From assembly GCA_035550595.1 (NCBI GenBank), contig DASZOV010000165.1:1-7388 (forward strand): 7,388 nucleotides of DNA, written 5' to 3'. Numbering within the stretch: the first letter of the stretch is position 1; the number at the start of each line of letters is the position of its first letter. The notes under the pieces were generated by a model. That model had not been told where the DNA came from, did not search any database, and saw nothing but the letters and a program-made list of their open reading frames with translations. Of this stretch, positions 6,513 to 7,388 are shown piece by piece. The position numbers and the translations under genes are program-made. The DNA is from CALFMR01 sp035550595. GTDB taxonomy: Bacteria > Acidobacteriota > Vicinamibacteria > Vicinamibacterales > SCN-69-37.

Positions 6513-7055
6513 TCAGTATGACGGCGGCAGAATCGTCTGGATCTGGGACTCGAACCACTCCTTCGGATGGATGCCTTCGGCTTTGGTCAGAATCGTCCCG
6601 TCCGGACGGATGAGCCACGAGACGGGCACGACCATCTGCGCTTCGTAGGCCGCGATGAGATCGTCGTGGCCGTTGCCGACGAGCATCGGATAGTCGACAT
6701 GATACTCGGCCGCGAATTTGCGGATCGCGTCCGGCGCGTCGTCGACCGACACGCCGACGACGACGAAGCCGCGATCGCGGTACTTGGCGGCGAGATCGAC
6801 GAACCAGGGAATCTCCGCCTTGCAGGGCGGGCACCAGGTCGCCCAGAAGTTGATGAGGATCGGATGGCCCTTGAAATCCGCGAGCCGGACGGTCTTGCCG
6901 TTCATGTCCTGGAGCGAGAAGTCCAGGTTGGCGGTGCGGACATTCGTGGCGTCCGACCCGTGGCACGCCATGAGCAGCCCGGCGACGGCGACAGCGATGC
7001 CCCATCTCACGATCCATTCCCGGCGTCCAACGGTCATGCGCGTGTGGCGGTCCAC
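6513..7055 (-). CDS. TlpA/ResA-like thioredoxin-fold lipoprotein
   Basis: This 180-aa membrane-anchored thiol-disulfide oxidoreductase probably reduces or exchanges disulfides outside the cytoplasmic membrane, as TlpA and ResA do in cytochrome maturation. The N-terminus has arginines, a hydrophobic stretch and a lipobox LMAC (Cys 31). The AhpC/TSA-thioredoxin domain follows: DFSLQDMNGK, KGHPILINFWATWCPPC with the active site Cys 75-Pro-Pro-Cys 78, the VVGVSVDD strand, and the cis-Pro in VVPVSWLI (Pro 144) before RPDG. Two starts are possible: GTG 7055, with GAGGGAG 11 nt upstream, or ATG 7037, which lacks a ribosome site but gives a more typical 24-residue lipoprotein signal. The 75-aa gene follows in the same operon. 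Fold and location are secure; the partner protein is unknown. Confidence 0.92.
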   Translation of the reverse strand: MDRHTRMTVGRREWIVRWGIAVAVAGLLMACHGSDATNVRTANLDFSLQDMNGKTVRLADFKGHPILINFWATWCPPCKAEIPWFVDLAAKYRDRGFVVVGVSVDDAPDAIRKFAAEYHVDYPMLVGNGHDDLIAAYEAQMVVPVSWLIRPDGTILTKAEGIHPKEWFESQIQTILPPSY

Positions 7056-7056
7056 C

Positions 7057-7069
7057 GAGCGGTCCGCTC
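7057..7069. repeat. Perfect inverted repeat just upstream of the TlpA-like gene start
   Basis: GAGCGG and CCGCTC flank a single T at 7057-7069. The palindrome lies right before the GTG at 7055 and overlaps the ribosome-site region. It could be an operator or a stem (4 bp with a 5-nt loop) masking the ribosome site, or chance in GC-rich DNA. Confidence 0.35.
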
Positions 7070-7275
7070 CCTCACATTACTACACTCGTCGCCGCCTCGT
7101 CCGGCGTCCCCTCATGCGGTGGATGGTTGTCCTCGCCGGATCACGTGGCGTGACGGCGGACGAACGGCGACGGCCGGGACCGGCCTCGCGCGGCGGGCAC
7201 ACACTTTGCTCGGGCACGGGCACGTTGCCGGCCACGGACAGTGCAGCGGCGGCCGCCGGACGGCCGACCGCCGGG
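7070..7275. other. Non-coding upstream region between divergent genes
   Basis: Within the 281 bases between the TlpA-like start and the next ATG I see no convincing gene in either direction. A weak minus-strand extended -10 (TGT followed by AGTAAT, 7084-7076) could drive the TlpA unit, but its predicted start near 7069 would clip the ribosome site of the GTG start and would favour ATG 7037. A 12-bp GC palindrome (CGGCGGCCGCCG, 7247-7258) is present and may be compositional. Confidence 0.5.
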
Positions 7276-7284
7276 TGCTAAGAT
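7276..7284 (+). promoter_or_regulatory. Extended -10 promoter candidate for the 3'-terminal gene
   Basis: TGC followed by TAAGAT fits an extended -10 (TGn plus 4/6 to TATAAT). Transcription would start near 7291, leaving about 46 nt to the ATG at 7337. No -35 match is visible, which is tolerated by extended -10 promoters. Confidence 0.45.
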
Positions 7285-7336
7285 GCCCGGGACGCACGTG
7301 CTGAACGCGATGCCCCAGTGCAGGTGAGGTAACCGT

Positions 7337-7388
7337 ATGCGGACGCGCCGCTCGCGCACGCTTCCCCTTCTCGTCGGCGCTCTGGCCT
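7337..7388 (+). CDS. Start of a probable exported or membrane protein (truncated by window end)
   Basis: Only 17 codons are present: MRTRRSRTLPLLVGALA. Four arginines followed by a hydrophobic stretch resemble a Sec signal peptide or the first membrane segment. GAGG at 7326-7329 lies 7 nt before the ATG, and an extended -10 candidate is about 50 nt upstream, so the start is well supported. Nothing can be said about function. Confidence 0.6.
   Translation, partial: MRTRRSRTLPLLVGALA

Noticed and set aside
7247..7258. Perfect 12-bp palindrome CGGCGGCCGCCG
   Set aside because: All G and C in a GC-rich gap with no T-run or gene-end context; compositional chance is likely.
6567..7304. Plus-strand frames of 245 and 187 codons opposite the TlpA-like gene
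   Set aside because: They are antisense shadows. The minus strand has a lipobox and a CPPC thioredoxin site.

Overview
The window is GC-rich (roughly two thirds G+C by eye) bacterial chromosome with short intergenic gaps and mostly real genes with recognisable families. The mix of genes (MacB-type ABC ATPase, CusF-SCO lipoprotein, TlpA-like lipoprotein, small conserved proteins with CxCC or DHREALRP-type motifs, frequent GTG starts) suggests a Gram-negative-type soil or environmental bacterium. My best guess is Acidobacteriota (Vicinamibacteria-like), but this is inference from style and not proven by any marker gene here. I see no mobile element, CRISPR array, tRNA or rRNA.

Layout. (1) 2-1984, plus strand: the 3' part of a MacB/LolD-type ABC transporter ATPase, a lipoprotein fusing a CusF-like copper-binding domain to a SCO/SenC thioredoxin-fold domain, and a transglutaminase-fold protein whose ATG overlaps the SCO stop codon. 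These look like one transcription unit. (2) 2095-4977, plus strand: an FGGY-family gluconokinase followed 15 nt later by a GntP-family gluconate permease, which together import gluconate and phosphorylate it to 6-phosphogluconate. A GC hairpin closes this unit. (3) 5011-5313, minus strand: a 100-aa protein of unknown function with a CPCC motif, convergent with gntP. (4) 5420-6172, plus strand: an endonuclease/exonuclease/phosphatase (EEP) family hydrolase, divergent from (3). The divergent gap carries a near-symmetric -10 element that could fire in both directions. (5) 6173-6269: a convergent gap holding a 7-bp tandem repeat and a short hairpin followed by Ts. (6) 6270-7055, minus strand: a TlpA/ResA-like thioredoxin lipoprotein followed by a 75-aa protein of unknown function, probably one operon. 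(7) 7056-7388: upstream DNA with an extended -10 candidate and the first 17 codons of a plus-strand gene with a signal-peptide-like start, cut by the window end.

How the genes fit together: the SCO and TlpA-like proteins are both envelope thiol/copper proteins of the kind used in cytochrome oxidase CuA maturation, although they sit in separate operons here. The gluconate pair is a self-contained catabolic module with no adjacent regulator in view. I found no clear multi-gene novel system. The most interesting items are the CusF-SCO fusion with a CX5C site coupled to a transglutaminase-fold protein, the symmetric divergent promoter, the heptamer tandem repeat, and two unusual residues in the ABC ATPase core motifs.
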